DNA from: Demequina litorisediminis
Lineage (GTDB): Bacteria > Actinomycetota > Actinomycetes > Actinomycetales > Demequinaceae
Length of the DNA: 64,000 bases
Assembly (NCBI RefSeq): GCF_030161615.1
Contig: NZ_BSUN01000001.1
Location: forward strand, 310,001-374,000
Reading direction: 5' to 3'
The stretch's first letter is position 1; every line of letters starts with the position of its first letter. Of this stretch, positions 30,860 through 41,130 are shown in pieces. The notes beneath the pieces were generated by a model. The model was not told the origin of the DNA. It did no database searches and saw only the letters and a program-made list of their open reading frames with translations. The translations under genes and the position numbers were made by a program.

Positions 30860-32270
30860 TCAGACTCCCTGCATCCGGGCGCCCTTGCGCAGGTAGAACA
30901 CCCACGTGAGTGCGGCCATCAGGAGGAAGACACCGATGTAGATCTGGAGGGCGGGCACGATGGAGCCCTCGAAGGACTCGCGCGACCACTTGTAGACGAA
31001 CGGGATGGCGAAGCCGCCGAAGGCGCCGACCGCGGAGATGATGCCGACAGCCCCCGCGCTCTGACGCTTGAAGTCGAGAATGCGAGCGTCGTCGGGCTCG
31101 CCGTCGGCGTCGCGCAGACGGTTGAAGATCGACGGGATCATCCGGTATGTCGACCCGTTGCCGAGACCGGTGATGAGGAACAGCGCCAGGAAGGCGACGA
31201 AGAACAGTGGCAGGTTCTCGCCCTGCACTCCGAGGACGGCGCACCATCCCGCGCAGGCCATGAGGACAAACGCGCACGCGGTGATGATGGAGCCGCCGAA
31301 ACGATCGGCGAGGCGTCCGCCATACGGCCTGGCAAGCGACCCGAGCAGGGCCCCGAGGAAGCCCCAGCCGAGCGCGATGTCGGCCCGGTCGAAGACCACC
31401 GTGAGCAGCGTCGGGAACGCGGCCGAGTAGCCGATGAACGACCCGAACGTGCCCACGTAGAGGAACGCCATCAGCCAGGTGTGGGGGTGACGCAGCGAGC
31501 GTCCGGTGGGCTTGGGGTCGGCCTTGGCTTCGCGCAGGTTGTCCATGAACACGAAGGCGAGCACGGCGGCGATGACGGCGAGCGGCAAGTACACCAGGCC
31601 CGCCATCGCGAGGCCGACGCCGCCGATGCCGATCACGACGGGTACGAGCTTCTGCGCGACCGCGACGCCGATGTTGCCGCCCGCGGCGTTCAGCCCAAGC
31701 GCCCAGCCCTTCTCCTTATCAGGGTAGAAGAACGTGATGTTGGACATCGAGGACGCGAAGTTGCCGCCTCCGAAGCCCGCGGTCGCGGCGATCGCCACCA
31801 GGACACCAAAGGAGGTGTCGGGACGCTCCACGACCCAGGCGAGCCCGGCCGTCGGGATGATGAGCAGCAGCGCCGAGATGACGGTCCAGTTGCGGCCGCC
31901 GAAGACGGGTACCGCAAACGTGTAGGGAATGCGCAGGAAGGCGCCGACGCCGGAGGCAACCGCCAGGAGCGTGAGGCCCTGTTCGGCGGTCAGCGCCCAG
32001 CCGTTGGCGCCCGCGGTGACCAGGGTGCCGGCATCGTCGAAGGTGCCGTACATGCGCACCACCACGATGGACCACAGCATCCAGATGGAGAAGCCGATGT
32101 GCTCGGCGACGATGGAGAAGATGAGGTTGCGGAAGGCGATCGCCTTGCCCTTGGCTTCCCAGAAGACGGTGTCCTCTGGCGTCCAACGCTCGATCCATCG
32201 GCCCTTGCCGATGACGCCGGGCTCGACAGCCTGCGGGTGCTGCCTGATCTTGCCGGTCCTGTACGGACAT
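30860..32270 (-). CDS. narK: NarK-type nitrate/nitrite transporter, second copy
   Basis: MFS nitrate/nitrite carrier, corrected length 469, about twelve helices. Contains GFGGGNFASSMSNITFFYPD and the symmetric TGLGNGSTYRMIPSIF, both NarK signature regions. Start ATG 32270 is supported by AGGGG just upstream; it requires removing one extra base near 32231 (GCAGGCTG for GCAGCTG), which gives MSVQDRQDQAAPAAVEPG. Without this repair the frame seems to start 155 bases earlier. First gene of the assimilation run and likely importer for NasA. Confidence 0.92.
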
Positions 32271-32398
32271 GACCCCTCCCCAGGGTTCCGTGTGTGGTGG
32301 ATGTCCGGGCCGCCATCGGCTCTCGATCGCTCCGCATCAGCGATCTTTCGGACCCTTCTCACGGTAGGGAGGGGATGTTTCGCCGCCGGGCGGCTTGT

Positions 32399-32415
32399 GT
32401 GAAACGTGGTGAAAC
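32399..32415. promoter_or_regulatory. Direct repeat upstream of narK (assimilation operon)
   Basis: GTGAAAC occurs twice on the plus strand (32399-32405 and 32409-32415), a 10-base period, about 130 bases upstream of the narK start on the minus strand. One-turn spacing suggests binding by a tandem regulator. The GAAAC cores recall part of GlnR boxes but the spacing does not fit the canonical site; NnaR is another candidate. The stretch 32271-32398 holds no gene and no other clear signal. Confidence 0.35.
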
Positions 32416-32420
32416 TCTTT

Positions 32421-32453
32421 CTCACCTCACGGGGGTGGTCGCCGTGAGGTGAG
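32421..32453. terminator. Strong hairpin after hemL
   Basis: Perfect 12-base arms CTCACCTCACGG (32421-32432) and CCGTGAGGTGAG (32442-32453) enclose a 9-base loop. It lies 92 bases beyond the hemL stop on the minus strand and upstream of the narK start, so it probably ends the hem operon. There is no T-run, which is common for actinobacterial terminators. Confidence 0.55.
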
Positions 32454-32474
32454 GCCCGGCAAGGGCGCGCTACG

Positions 32475-32520
32475 AGTCACTGAGTGCGCGGATTCCTCGG
32501 AAACCGGGCACTCAGTGACT
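32475..32520. repeat. Palindromic repeat, copy 1
   Basis: Arms AGTCACTGAGTGC (32475-32487) and GCACTCAGTGACT (32508-32520) pair perfectly, and the inner GCGGATTCC/GGAAACCGG almost continues the stem. A related element lies at 63902-63947 after the NUDIX gene. Both are followed by CCCAGG. This looks like a dispersed REP-like family located after genes. Confidence 0.6.
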
Positions 32521-32544
32521 CCCAGGGAGCCGGGGGTCAGCGCG

Positions 32545-33841
32545 TCAGGCGCGCTTCGCCCAGGCCGATGCCGCGGCGACGATCGCGTCGACGTCCGCCT
32601 CGGTGTGCTGGTGCGACAGGAACCACGTCTCGAACGCGCTGGGGGAAGGTAGACGCCCGCGTCGTGCATCGCGTGGAAGAACCCGGCGAAGGCACCCGTG
32701 TCCTGCGCCGCCGCCTGCTCGAAGGTGACGGGCGCATCGGCCAGGCCAAGGAAGTACGAGAAGAGTGTGCCCGCGCGGCCCACGGCGTGCGTCACGCCCG
32801 CCTCGCCGAACGCGGCGGACACGCCGCCGATGAGGCGGTCGGCAAGCGCACCGAGGTGCGTGTAGACATCGTCGGTCAGGACACGCATCGTGGCGAGACC
32901 CGCGGCCACGGCGACGGGATTACCCGACAGCGTTCCCGCCTGGTACACCGGACCCAGCGGAGCGAGCCTGCTCCATGAGGTCCGTGCGACCGCCGAGTGC
33001 GGCGACGGGCATGCCGCCACCGATGACCTTGCCGAACGTGACGAGGTCGGGCTGCCACGGCTCGACGCTAGCGGCGAGGTCCGCGTCGCGCTCGACGCCC
33101 CAGTAGCCCGCAGGGCCGGCACGGAAACCGGTGAGGACCTCGTCGACGATGAAGACTGCCCCCTCGTTGCGGCACAGGGTCGCGATGAGACGGTTGAAAC
33201 CTACGGGGGCCGCACGGTGCCCATGTTGCACGGCGCCGCCTCGGTAATCACCGCGGCGATCGACTGCCCGTGCTCCGCGAAGGCGGCGGTCAGCGCGTCC
33301 TCGTCACCGTACGGAAGCACGAGGGTGTCCGCGGCCGCCCCCTTGGTGACGCCAGCGGAGTCGGGAACGCCCGCGGTCGCGAGGCCGGAGCCCGCGGCGA
33401 CGAGGAGCGCATCGGAGTGGCCGTGGTAGCAGCCGGCGAACTTCACGATGACGTCGCGGCCGGTCGCACCGCGCGCAAGCCGGATCGCGGTCATCGTGGC
33501 CTCGGTGCCGGTCGACACGAGGCGGACGCGCTCGGCGGGGGCGTACCGGCCGCGGATCTCCTCGGCCAGTTCCACCTCGCGCTCCGTGGTGGCGCCGAAC
33601 GAAAGGCCGCGCGCGGCGGCCTCCTGGACCGCTTGGACGACGGTCGGGTGCGCGTGGCCAAGGATGGCGGGACCCCAGGAGCCGACGAGGTCGACGTACT
33701 CGCGGCCGTCGGCATCGGTCACCCGTGCGCCGAGCGCCGAGGCGATCGGCACCGGCTCTCCCCGACGCCGTTCCAGGCGCGCACGGGCGAGTTGACGCCT
33801 CCGGGCAGGATGGCCGCGGCGCGGTCGGCACGGATGCTCAC
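32545..33841 (-). CDS. hemL: Glutamate-1-semialdehyde 2,1-aminomutase
   Basis: PLP enzyme making 5-aminolevulinate in the C5 pathway. Corrected length 432. The PLP lysine is in [18 protein letters not shown], with [11 protein letters not shown] and [11 protein letters not shown] upstream. Four breaks: lost bases in G or C runs near 33760, 33208 and 32645, and one extra base near 32964 (CAGGCTC). GTG start 33841 overlaps the hemB stop (GTGA). Last gene of the hem run; a strong hairpin follows at 32421-32453. Confidence 0.93.
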
Positions 33842-34819
33842 ATGTCCTCCTTGAGCCAGGTCGCGACCTCCACGGCCGCGTACGTCAGCACGATGTCTGC
33901 TCCCGCACGCGCGATCGACGTCACCGCTTCGAGGTGCGCGGCGCGGCGGTCGATCCAGCCCCGCTGCGCGGCGGCCTCGATCTGCGAGTACTCCCCCGAC
34001 ACGTGGTACGCGGCCACGGGCACGGCCGATGCTGCGGCCACGTCGGCAAGCACGTCCAGGTACGGCAGGGCAGGCTTCACCATGACGATGTCCGCACCCT
34101 CGGCCTCATCGAGAGTCGACTCCACGAGACCCTCGCGCCGGTTCGCGGGGTCCATCTGGTACGCCCTGCGATCGCCCTGGAGATCGGACTCCACGGCATC
34201 CCGGAACGGTCCGTAGGCCACGGAGGCGTACTTGGCGCTGTACGCGAAGATGCTGACCGAGGTGAATCCTTCGGCGTCGAGTGCCTCGCGCACCACCGCC
34301 GTCTGGCCATCCATCATGCCACTCAGGCCCAGCACCTCGGCGCCTGCGCGCGCCTGCGCGAGGGCCATGGACGCGTAGACGGTGAGGGTCGCGTCGTTGT
34401 CGACGGTGCCATCGGCCGCGAGGACGCCACAGTGACCGTGGTCGGTGAACTCGTCGAGGCAGAGGTCCGCCATGACCACCAGGCGTCCGGCCGATGCCTG
34501 GACCGCCTTCTCGATGGCGAGGTTCAGGATGCCGTGCGCGTCGCACGCGGCGGTGCCGGTCGCGTCGCGCACCTCGGGGACGGCGAACAGCATGATGCCG
34601 CCGATGCCCGCCGCGGCGGCCTCATCGATGACCCCTGCCAACGACTCCAGGGTGTGCTGGGAGACGCCGGGAAGCGAGTCGATGGCACGCGGTGCGGTCA
34701 GGCCCTCGCGCACGAACACGGGCAGCACGAGCCTGCGCGGGATGTACCCGGGTCTCGCGTACCAGGCGCCTCATGGCGGGCGTGGTGCGCAGACGGCGCG
34801 GGCGGCGCACGAGGGTCAT
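33838..34819 (-). CDS. hemB: Delta-aminolevulinic acid dehydratase (porphobilinogen synthase)
   Basis: Condenses two ALA to porphobilinogen. Corrected length 326. The two active-site lysines lie in [19 protein letters not shown] and [12 protein letters not shown]. The metal region reads [15 protein letters not shown], which has fewer Cys than the zinc-type triplet. One extra base near 34733 (CAGGCTC for CAGCTC) separates the first 29 residues. ATG 34819 overlaps the hemD stop; the stop overlaps hemL. Confidence 0.94.
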
Positions 34820-35910
34820 CGGCGGTCCTCGTCGGCGATCATCACCGGTGCCCACGGCACGGCGGTGGGCTCGTCCTCCGCGTCGGCAGAGGCGGCGTCG
34901 TCCTCGGGGGTCTCGGTGTCGTCGCCACCGCGGGAACCCTCGTCGATCGCGGGCTCCTCGCCGACGGGCTCGGCGTCGGTGACAACGTCGTCGCCATCAA
35001 CGCTCTCCTCGGCATCTACGTGGGTCTCGGCCTCGACCAGTTCGTCGGGATTCGCGATGTCTGCCTCGACCTCGGTGGCGTCCTCGGGCTCGCGCTCCTG
35101 CTCCGCCTCCGCCGGCCCATCGGCCGTCTCGTCGGCGACGCGGTCAGCGTCGAGTGCCTCGATCAGGCCCGCGACGATGCCGTCGTAGGACGGCGCCTGC
35201 GCGACCGCGGCAAGCGTGAAGCCGGCGGCACGAGCCGCTGCGGCCGTCATGTCGCCGATGGCGATCAGCATCACGTCGCTGGACGGCTCGGGAACCGTCG
35301 CGGCCAGGCGCTCGGCGACGGACCCGGAGGTCAGCAGCACGGCGTCGATGGTGCCGTCGGCGAGCATCTCGCGCACGTCGGGGTCGGGACCGTCGCCATC
35401 CACGGTGCGGTACGCCTCGACCACGTCGACCGTCCAGCCCTTGCGCGCCAGTCCGCGCTCCAGCACGGGCGAGGCGAGGTTACCCAGCGGCGCGAGCACC
35501 TTGCCCGTGCCCTCGGGGAACTCCGCGACCATGCCGCGCGCGTTCTGCTTGTCCACCGGCACCAGGGTGACGTCGAGCCCCACCTCGGCACACACCGTAC
35601 GAGTCGCCTCGCCCACGGTGGTGACCTTCGCCTCCGGCTGAGCGTTGCCGAGCGACGTGCCGCGCCTGCGGGCGATGCGGTCCATCGCCAACACGGCGTT
35701 GCGGCTGGTGACGGCCATCCAGTCGTAGTCGCCCGCGCACCAGGCGAGGGTGGCCTCCTCGAGGCGCTCGGCATCGGCCGGTCCATCGATCTTGATGAAC
35801 TCGACCTCTTCCACCAGCGCGCCTGCGGCGGCGAGTCGCGTAGCAAGGTGGCGGCGTTCGGCGGTGACGGGCACCAGCAGACGCTTGCCTTCCAGAATCG
35901 ACAGGTTCAC
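34816..35910 (-). CDS. hemD: Uroporphyrinogen-III synthase with acidic C-terminal tail
   Basis: Residues 1-253 are a normal HemD (LLVPVTAERRHLATRLAAAG, AVTSRNAV, LLTSGSVAERL). Residues 254-364 are an unusual extension; of residues 254-350 about 40 percent are Asp or Glu, with no predicted fold. The tail ends in [16 protein letters not shown] 35910 overlaps the hemC stop (GTGA) and the stop overlaps hemB. The frame is intact, so the tail is not an error product. This is the probable catalytic HemD, in contrast to NnaR. Confidence 0.88.
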   Translation of the reverse strand: MNLSILEGKRLLVPVTAERRHLATRLAAAGALVEEVEFIKIDGPADAERLEEATLAWCAGDYDWMAVTSRNAVLAMDRIARRRGTSLGNAQPEAKVTTVGEATRTVCAEVGLDVTLVPVDKQNARGMVAEFPEGTGKVLAPLGNLASPVLERGLARKGWTVDVVEAYRTVDGDGPDPDVREMLADGTIDAVLLTSGSVAERLAATVPEPSSDVMLIAIGDMTAAAARAAGFTLAAVAQAPSYDGIVAGLIEALDADRVADETADGPAEAEQEREPEDATEVEADIANPDELVEAETHVDAEESVDGDDVVTDAEPVGEEPAIDEGSRGGDDTETPEDDAASADAEDEPTAVPWAPVMIADEDRR

Positions 35911-36828
35911 GGGGTGCCTCCCATCAGGCGCGCGGCGCCACGGCCGAGCAGAGTGTGTCCGATGCGTCGGCCCACGGATGCGGCCTGTGCGGCCGGTCCG
36001 GTGGCGGTTTCGTTCAGTACGAGGGTGCCGGCAGTGTTCACTACCCGCGCGTGGAGCGTGACGATGCCCGCCGCGACGGTGGCGTGGGCGGCCACGGGCG
36101 CGGCGCAGCCGGCCTCGAGGACCTGCAGCACCGTGCGCTCGGCGAGGACGGCCGCGCGGGTGTCGGCGTCGTCGAGCGAGCGCACCACATCGGCCCACTC
36201 GGGATCCGCATCGGGCCGAATCTCGATACTCAGCGCACCCTGGCCCGGCGCAGGAACCATCGCCTCCGGTGCGAAGAACTCGGTGACGTCCTCGAGCCGG
36301 CCAAGACGGCTGAGGCCCGCCGCGGCGAGGACCACGGCGTCGAAGCCGTCGTGGAGCCTTGCCCAGGCGCGTGTCCACATTTCCGCGGATGCCCTCGACG
36401 ACAAGGTCGGGACGCAGTGCGAGAACCTGAGCGGCGCGGCGCGGCGAGCCGGTGCCCACGCGGGCGCCTGCGGGAAGGTCCTCCAGCGAGGAGCCGAGTG
36501 CGCACAGGGCGTCGCGCACATCCTCACGTGGCGGCACAGCGGCCAGTTCGATGTTGTGAGGCTGCTCGACCGGAATGTCCTTGAGCGAATGGACCAAGAG
36601 GTCACACTCATCCGCCAGCAAGGCGTCGCGCAAGGCGTTGACAAAGACTCCGGTCTGGCTGAGCCCCACGAGCGAGGCGCGGTTGACGTCGCCTTCGGTG
36701 GTGATGTGGACCAGTTCAACGGTGAGGTCGAGACCACGCGCGGCAGCGGCCGCTTCGATGTCGCGGGCGACCATGCCGGACTGGGTGCGCGCCAAGGCGG
36801 AGGCGCGGGTGCCCAGGCGAAGGATCAT
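35907..36828 (-). CDS. hemC: Hydroxymethylbilane synthase (porphobilinogen deaminase)
   Basis: Polymerises four porphobilinogens. Corrected length 306. The dipyrromethane-cofactor Cys is in LEAGCAAPVAAHATV; earlier motifs are RLGTRASALARTQS, LLVHSLKDIPVEQP and VGTGSPRRAAQVLALRP. One extra base near 36358 (AAGGCTC for AAGCTC). Start ATG 36828 lies 13 bases after the MFS gene stop, so the two are probably co-transcribed. No strong ribosome site is seen. Confidence 0.94.
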
Positions 36829-36841
36829 GGGGACAACTCTT

Positions 36842-38076
36842 TCATAGTGCGGGCGCGGCCTCGGCACGTCGATATCCCGGTCCCACCCGGACGAGCACCA
36901 GGGCCACGGCAGTCAGGACCAGCGCGGCCCAGGCGGGGGCCTGGTAGCCCAGGCCGACGGCGATGATGAGGGCACCGATACCGGTCCCGAGCGCCGAGGC
37001 GGCGTTCAGGGCGGCGTGGGACAGAGCGGAACCCAGCGACGGCGATCCATGCAATACGTCCATCAGGTGCACCTGACCGCTCTGGGCAAAGATCTGCGTA
37101 GCGACGGCCAGGAGGAACAACAGCGGCACGGTGGCCCACGGGGACGAGCCGAACGCCCCGATGCCGAACAGAGCGAGCGCGGTCAGCCCCAGCCCGAGCC
37201 GACTCGCAGCCCGGTGGTCGCGGTCGGTGAGCCTGCCGCCCCAGAACGCACCCACGGACGTGCCGACTCCCCACAGCATCAGCACCCAGGTCACGTCCGA
37301 CGGATCGAGGCCGTTGTCGACCTCGAGCAGCGGCACGATGTAGGCGAGCACGGCGCCCAAGCCACTGAATCCGACCGTGATGGTGATGATTGCCGTCCAC
37401 AGCGGCACGGAGCGCATCGCCGTCAACTCCTTGCGCGGGGACGCGTGCGGATTGCCTGCCACCGCGGGCGCGAAAGCCCACACCGCGGCGAAGGCCACCA
37501 GTCCCACCCCGGCCACGACGGCGTACGAGGCGCGCCACTCACCTGCTCGGACAACCACTGCGAGAACGGCACCCCGACCACCTGCGAGCAGGTGAGGCCC
37601 AGCATGATGATCGCCACGCCGGTGCCGCGCCGTTCGCGCCCCAGCACCGTCATCGCCACGAAGGACGCCACCCCGAGCAGCGCGCCGTGCGGCAGGCCGG
37701 CGACAAACCTGATCGCGATGAGCGCTTCCACGGTGGGGGCAAGGAATGTCGCGGCCGAGAACGCCGCGAAGGCGAACGCCAGCGCAATGAGTAGCGGGCG
37801 CCGTCCCACCCGACCAAGGCCCACGAGGATGAGGGGCGCGCCCACGACCACGCCAAGGCAGTACGAGACCTGAGCGATTCCGAGCACGTCCACGCTGGTG
37901 CCGAGGTCGCGCAACTGGTCCTGCATCACCGCAGGCGCGGCGTTCTGCGAGATCCCGATCGAGAACCCGATGAGGGCGAAGGCCGCCAGGACGAAACGCG
38001 CGCGGGGCGCGCGTGCCGTCGGGGGCAGGCGCCATCGCGGCTGCCCCGCAGCGTTCAGTGCGGGGAGATCGGTCAC
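36842..38076 (-). CDS. MFS transporter upstream of hemC
   Basis: Corrected length 411, about twelve helices, of the drug/sugar efflux (AraJ/YdhP-like) type: GLPHGALLGVASFVAM and WVLMLWGVGTSVGAFWGG. The substrate is unknown. One lost base near 37545 (probably GGG read as GG) breaks the frame at the SEQGEWRASYAVVAG junction. GTG 38076 overlaps the copC stop (GTGA). Its position between copC and hemC suggests a metal or tetrapyrrole link, but this is inference. Confidence 0.8.
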
Positions 38077-38707
38077 CGTCGGCTGACGGCCACGAGCGCG
38101 GTCACGCCCGTGCCGATGACGGCGGCACCCACCACCCACCAGATCCACGCGGGCACGCCGCCCTCGTCGTCGATGGTGGGCTCGGACGTGGGCTCAGCCG
38201 TGGGCTCGGCGGTCGCCTGGTCGTCGGCGGCAGAAGCCGAGGAGCCTGGGCGATGGCGAGGCGGAGTCGGTCTCCTCAGCGGAGGGTGAGGCCTCAGCGG
38301 TGGCGGTGGCCGTCGCATCGGCCCCCTCGGGGGCGTACGTGAAGTCGATGACGCCCTCGATGGGATGGCCGTCCTCGGCGACGATGCGCCACACCAACTG
38401 GGCGTCGCCCGCGGGGAGGTTCGCGTCGACGGGCGCGGAAATGGTGGTCGTGTCGGGGAACGTGGGCTCCAGCGCGTGAACGGCACCCTCGGCATCGACG
38501 ATGCTGAGGCTCGCTGCCGATGTCCAGGAGCGGACTCGAGAAGGTCAGCGAGACCTCATCGAGCAGGGCGACCGTCTGGCCGTCGGAGGGGGTCGACTCG
38601 GTGAGCTCCGTGTGGGCCGATGCCGCCGGAGCGACGGCCACGGCGACGAGCGCGGCAAGGGCCACGGCGATGGCGGCGCGAACACGGGTCAGGCGGGTCG
38701 ACGGCAT
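38073..38707 (-). CDS. copC: CopC-domain copper-resistance-like secreted protein
   Basis: Corrected length 210. Signal peptide at residues 1-30 (AALVAVAVAPAASA), mature start AHTELTESTPSDG with the His typical of the CopC metal site, then RIVAEDGHPIEGVIDFTY. A Ser/Thr/Glu/Pro-rich linker precedes one C-terminal helix (VPAWIWWVVGAAVIGTGV) ending in RR, so it is anchored outside the cell. Extra bases near 38511 (GAGCCTC) and 38249 (CAGGCTC). Two further upstream ATGs exist at 38716 and 38719. Confidence 0.82.
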
Positions 38708-38815
38708 GCCCGCCATCATCCCATGCGGCGAGCATCGGCCGTCACGATCCTGACACCGAAGATTCACCGGGCTTTCGCCTGCCTGACGAGACGCGGTGAC
38801 TCCGCGCTGGCCACC

Positions 38816-39989
38816 ATGGAAGCCGTGAGAGTCGCGCTGGTCGCCGAGTCCTTCCTGCCGCACGCGAATGGCGTCACCCATTCGTTGCTGCGCATCATCG
38901 AGCACCTGACGAAGCATGGCCACGAGGCCATCGTCATCACCCCGGATCCGCGAGGCCGCGGCCCCGTGCGGTACGGGGTCGCGCCTGTGGTGCGCCTGCC
39001 CTCCGTGGGATGGCCGGGCTACCCCGAGGTGCGGGTGTCCATGGCTAGCGCCGCCAGGGTGGAGCGACTCCTCGCCGAGTTTCGCCCCGACGTGGTGCAC
39101 CTCGCGTCTCCCTTCATGCTGGGATGGACAGCGGTCAAGGCGGCCAGCGCGCTCGGCCTCCCCACCGTGGCGGTCTACCAAACCGAGGTGCCGAGTTACG
39201 CGAGCCGCTATCGGGCGCCGTGGGGCGAGGCCCTGTTGTGGAACCGCGTGCGCGACCTTCACTCCCTCGCGGATCTCACCCTGGTGCCGTCCTCGCACGC
39301 GCAGGAACAACTGGCTTCCCACGGAGTCCCGCGGCTAGCCCGGTGGGGCCGCGGCGTCGACACGACCCGATTCCAGCCCTCGCGGCGCGACCCCGAGCTC
39401 CGGCGCTCCTGGGCGCCGCGCGGCGAACGGATCATCGGTTACGTGGGCAGGCTCGCTCCCGAGAAGCGCATGGACCACCTTGCGCGGCTCGCCGACGTCG
39501 AGGGCGCGCGGCTCGTCATCGTTGGCGACGGCCCGAGCAGGGCATCGCTCGAGGCACTGCTCCCCCACGCCGTTTTCACCGGATTCCTTGGCGGCGCGGC
39601 ACTGGCGCGGGCCATGGCGTCCTTTGACCTGTTCGTGCACTGCGGCGACCTCGAGACGTTTTGCCAGACCATTCAGGAGGCGCACGCCTCAGGCGTTCCC
39701 GTGGTGGCACCGCGCCGCGGCGGGCCCGTCGACCTGGTCGCGGAGGGCGTGACCGGTCGGTTGTACGAGCCCAGCAGGCCAGAAGAACTGGTCAGCACCG
39801 TTCAGGAACTGGTGCGTGACGACGACTGGCGAGACAGGGCAGGCGCCCACGCTCGCGACGCGGTACGTGACCGCACGTGGGACCGCGTCAGCGCGGAGCC
39901 TGCTGGAGCACTACGCGCGCGTCATCGCCGCCCACGCAGGACGGCCATCGGAAAGCCACCTGGCGGCGATGACGGGGGTGACCGCATGA
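38816..39989 (+). CDS. GT4 glycosyltransferase (MgtA/PimB-like)
   Basis: Corrected length 390. Begins with VRVALVAESFLPHANGVTHS, close to mycobacterial GDP-mannose-dependent mannosyltransferases such as MgtA, and has IGYVGRLAPEKRMDHL and the E-x7-E region (ETFCQTIQEAHASGVPVV). Likely adds mannose to a membrane lipid. Start could be ATG 38816 or GTG 38825; the latter fits homologues better. One extra base near 39899 (GAGCCTG). Its stop overlaps the next gene (ATGA). Confidence 0.85.
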
Positions 39990-41130
39990 GGATCGCGCAC
40001 GTTGCCAACTTCTACGGGCCACGCTCGGGCGGGCTACGGACCGCCATGCACGCCCTTGGCGGCGGCTACCGGCGGCGAGGGCACGACGTGCTCATGGTGG
40101 TGCCGGGCACGAAGGATGCCGTGGAGGCCACCCCGTGGGGTATGCGCGCGACCGTGCGATCCCCCTCTTGCCGCGCACCGGCGGCTATCGCGCCATCGTG
40201 CGACTCCCGGAGGTCCACGAGGTGTTGACGGCCTTCGCTCCCGACGTCCTCGAGGTATCCGACCGCACCACGCTGCGCCCGCTCGGCGACTGGGCACGCG
40301 CGGCGGGCATCCCGAGCGTTTTCTTCGCTCACGAGCGCGTGGACGGGGTGGTCCGAGCCCACGTCGCACCCCGATGGGCAACGTCCGCGGCGCTACGGCG
40401 GGCCGTCGACGCGCACCACCGCGGCACGCATCGTCGGTTCGACACCGTCGCCTGCACCACGGACTATGCCGCGACCGAGTTCCGCCGCCTCGGGCTCCCC
40501 ACGGTCACCGTGCCGCTCGGGGTCGACCTCGCCCGCTTCCACCCGTCGCGCCGTGACCCCGCCATCCGTGACCTTCTCGCCCACAATGACGAGGCTCTCG
40601 TGGTCCTCGCGTCGCGCCTGTCACGCGAAAAGGCTCCCCACCTCGCGGTCGAGGCCGTGCGACTGCTCAGTGGCCGCGGTCACCGCGTGCGCCTGGTCAT
40701 CGCTGGGACGGGAGCCATGGAACCTGCGCTGAGGCGGCTGGCCGCGGACCTTCCCGTGGACTTCCTCGGATTCGTCGACAACGCCGAGCGTTTTGCCGCC
40801 TTGTTGGCCTCCGCCGATGCGGTGGTCGCACCCGGCCCCATCGAGACCTTTGGCCTCGCGGCACTCGAGGCGCTCGCAAGCGGCACCCCAGTGGTGTCGC
40901 ACGCCGCATCCGCCCTTCCCGAGGTGGTGGGTGATGCCGGGGTGGCCGTGCGCGGCACCCCGGGAGACGTCGCGGCCGGGATCCTCGCTGTCATGGCGCG
41001 CGACCCCGCGACACGCCGCGCGACCGCGCGGACCCGTGCGGAGACGATGCCGTGGTCGGCGACTGTGGCGACGATGGAGGCGCTCCACGAGCGGGCGCTC
41101 GCCGGGGTGCGCGTCGGTGAACGGGCATGA
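39986..41130 (+). CDS. GT4 glycosyltransferase, second gene
   Basis: Corrected length 381. Begins MRIAHVANFYGPRSGGLRT; C-terminal half has VVLASRLSREKAPHLAVEAV and GPIETFGLAALEALASGTPV, the donor-binding GT4 signature. One lost base in a C run near 40160 splits it; repair reads RSPLLPRTGGYRAIV. Coupled to the first transferase and to the SGNH hydrolase by ATGA overlaps, so the three probably build or trim one glycolipid. Donor and acceptor unknown. Confidence 0.85.

Noticed and set aside
33934..36966. A 1010-codon open frame on the plus strand opposite hemB-hemD-hemC
   Set aside because: No family-like motifs, biased shadow composition, and the opposite strand holds three well-recognised hem genes.
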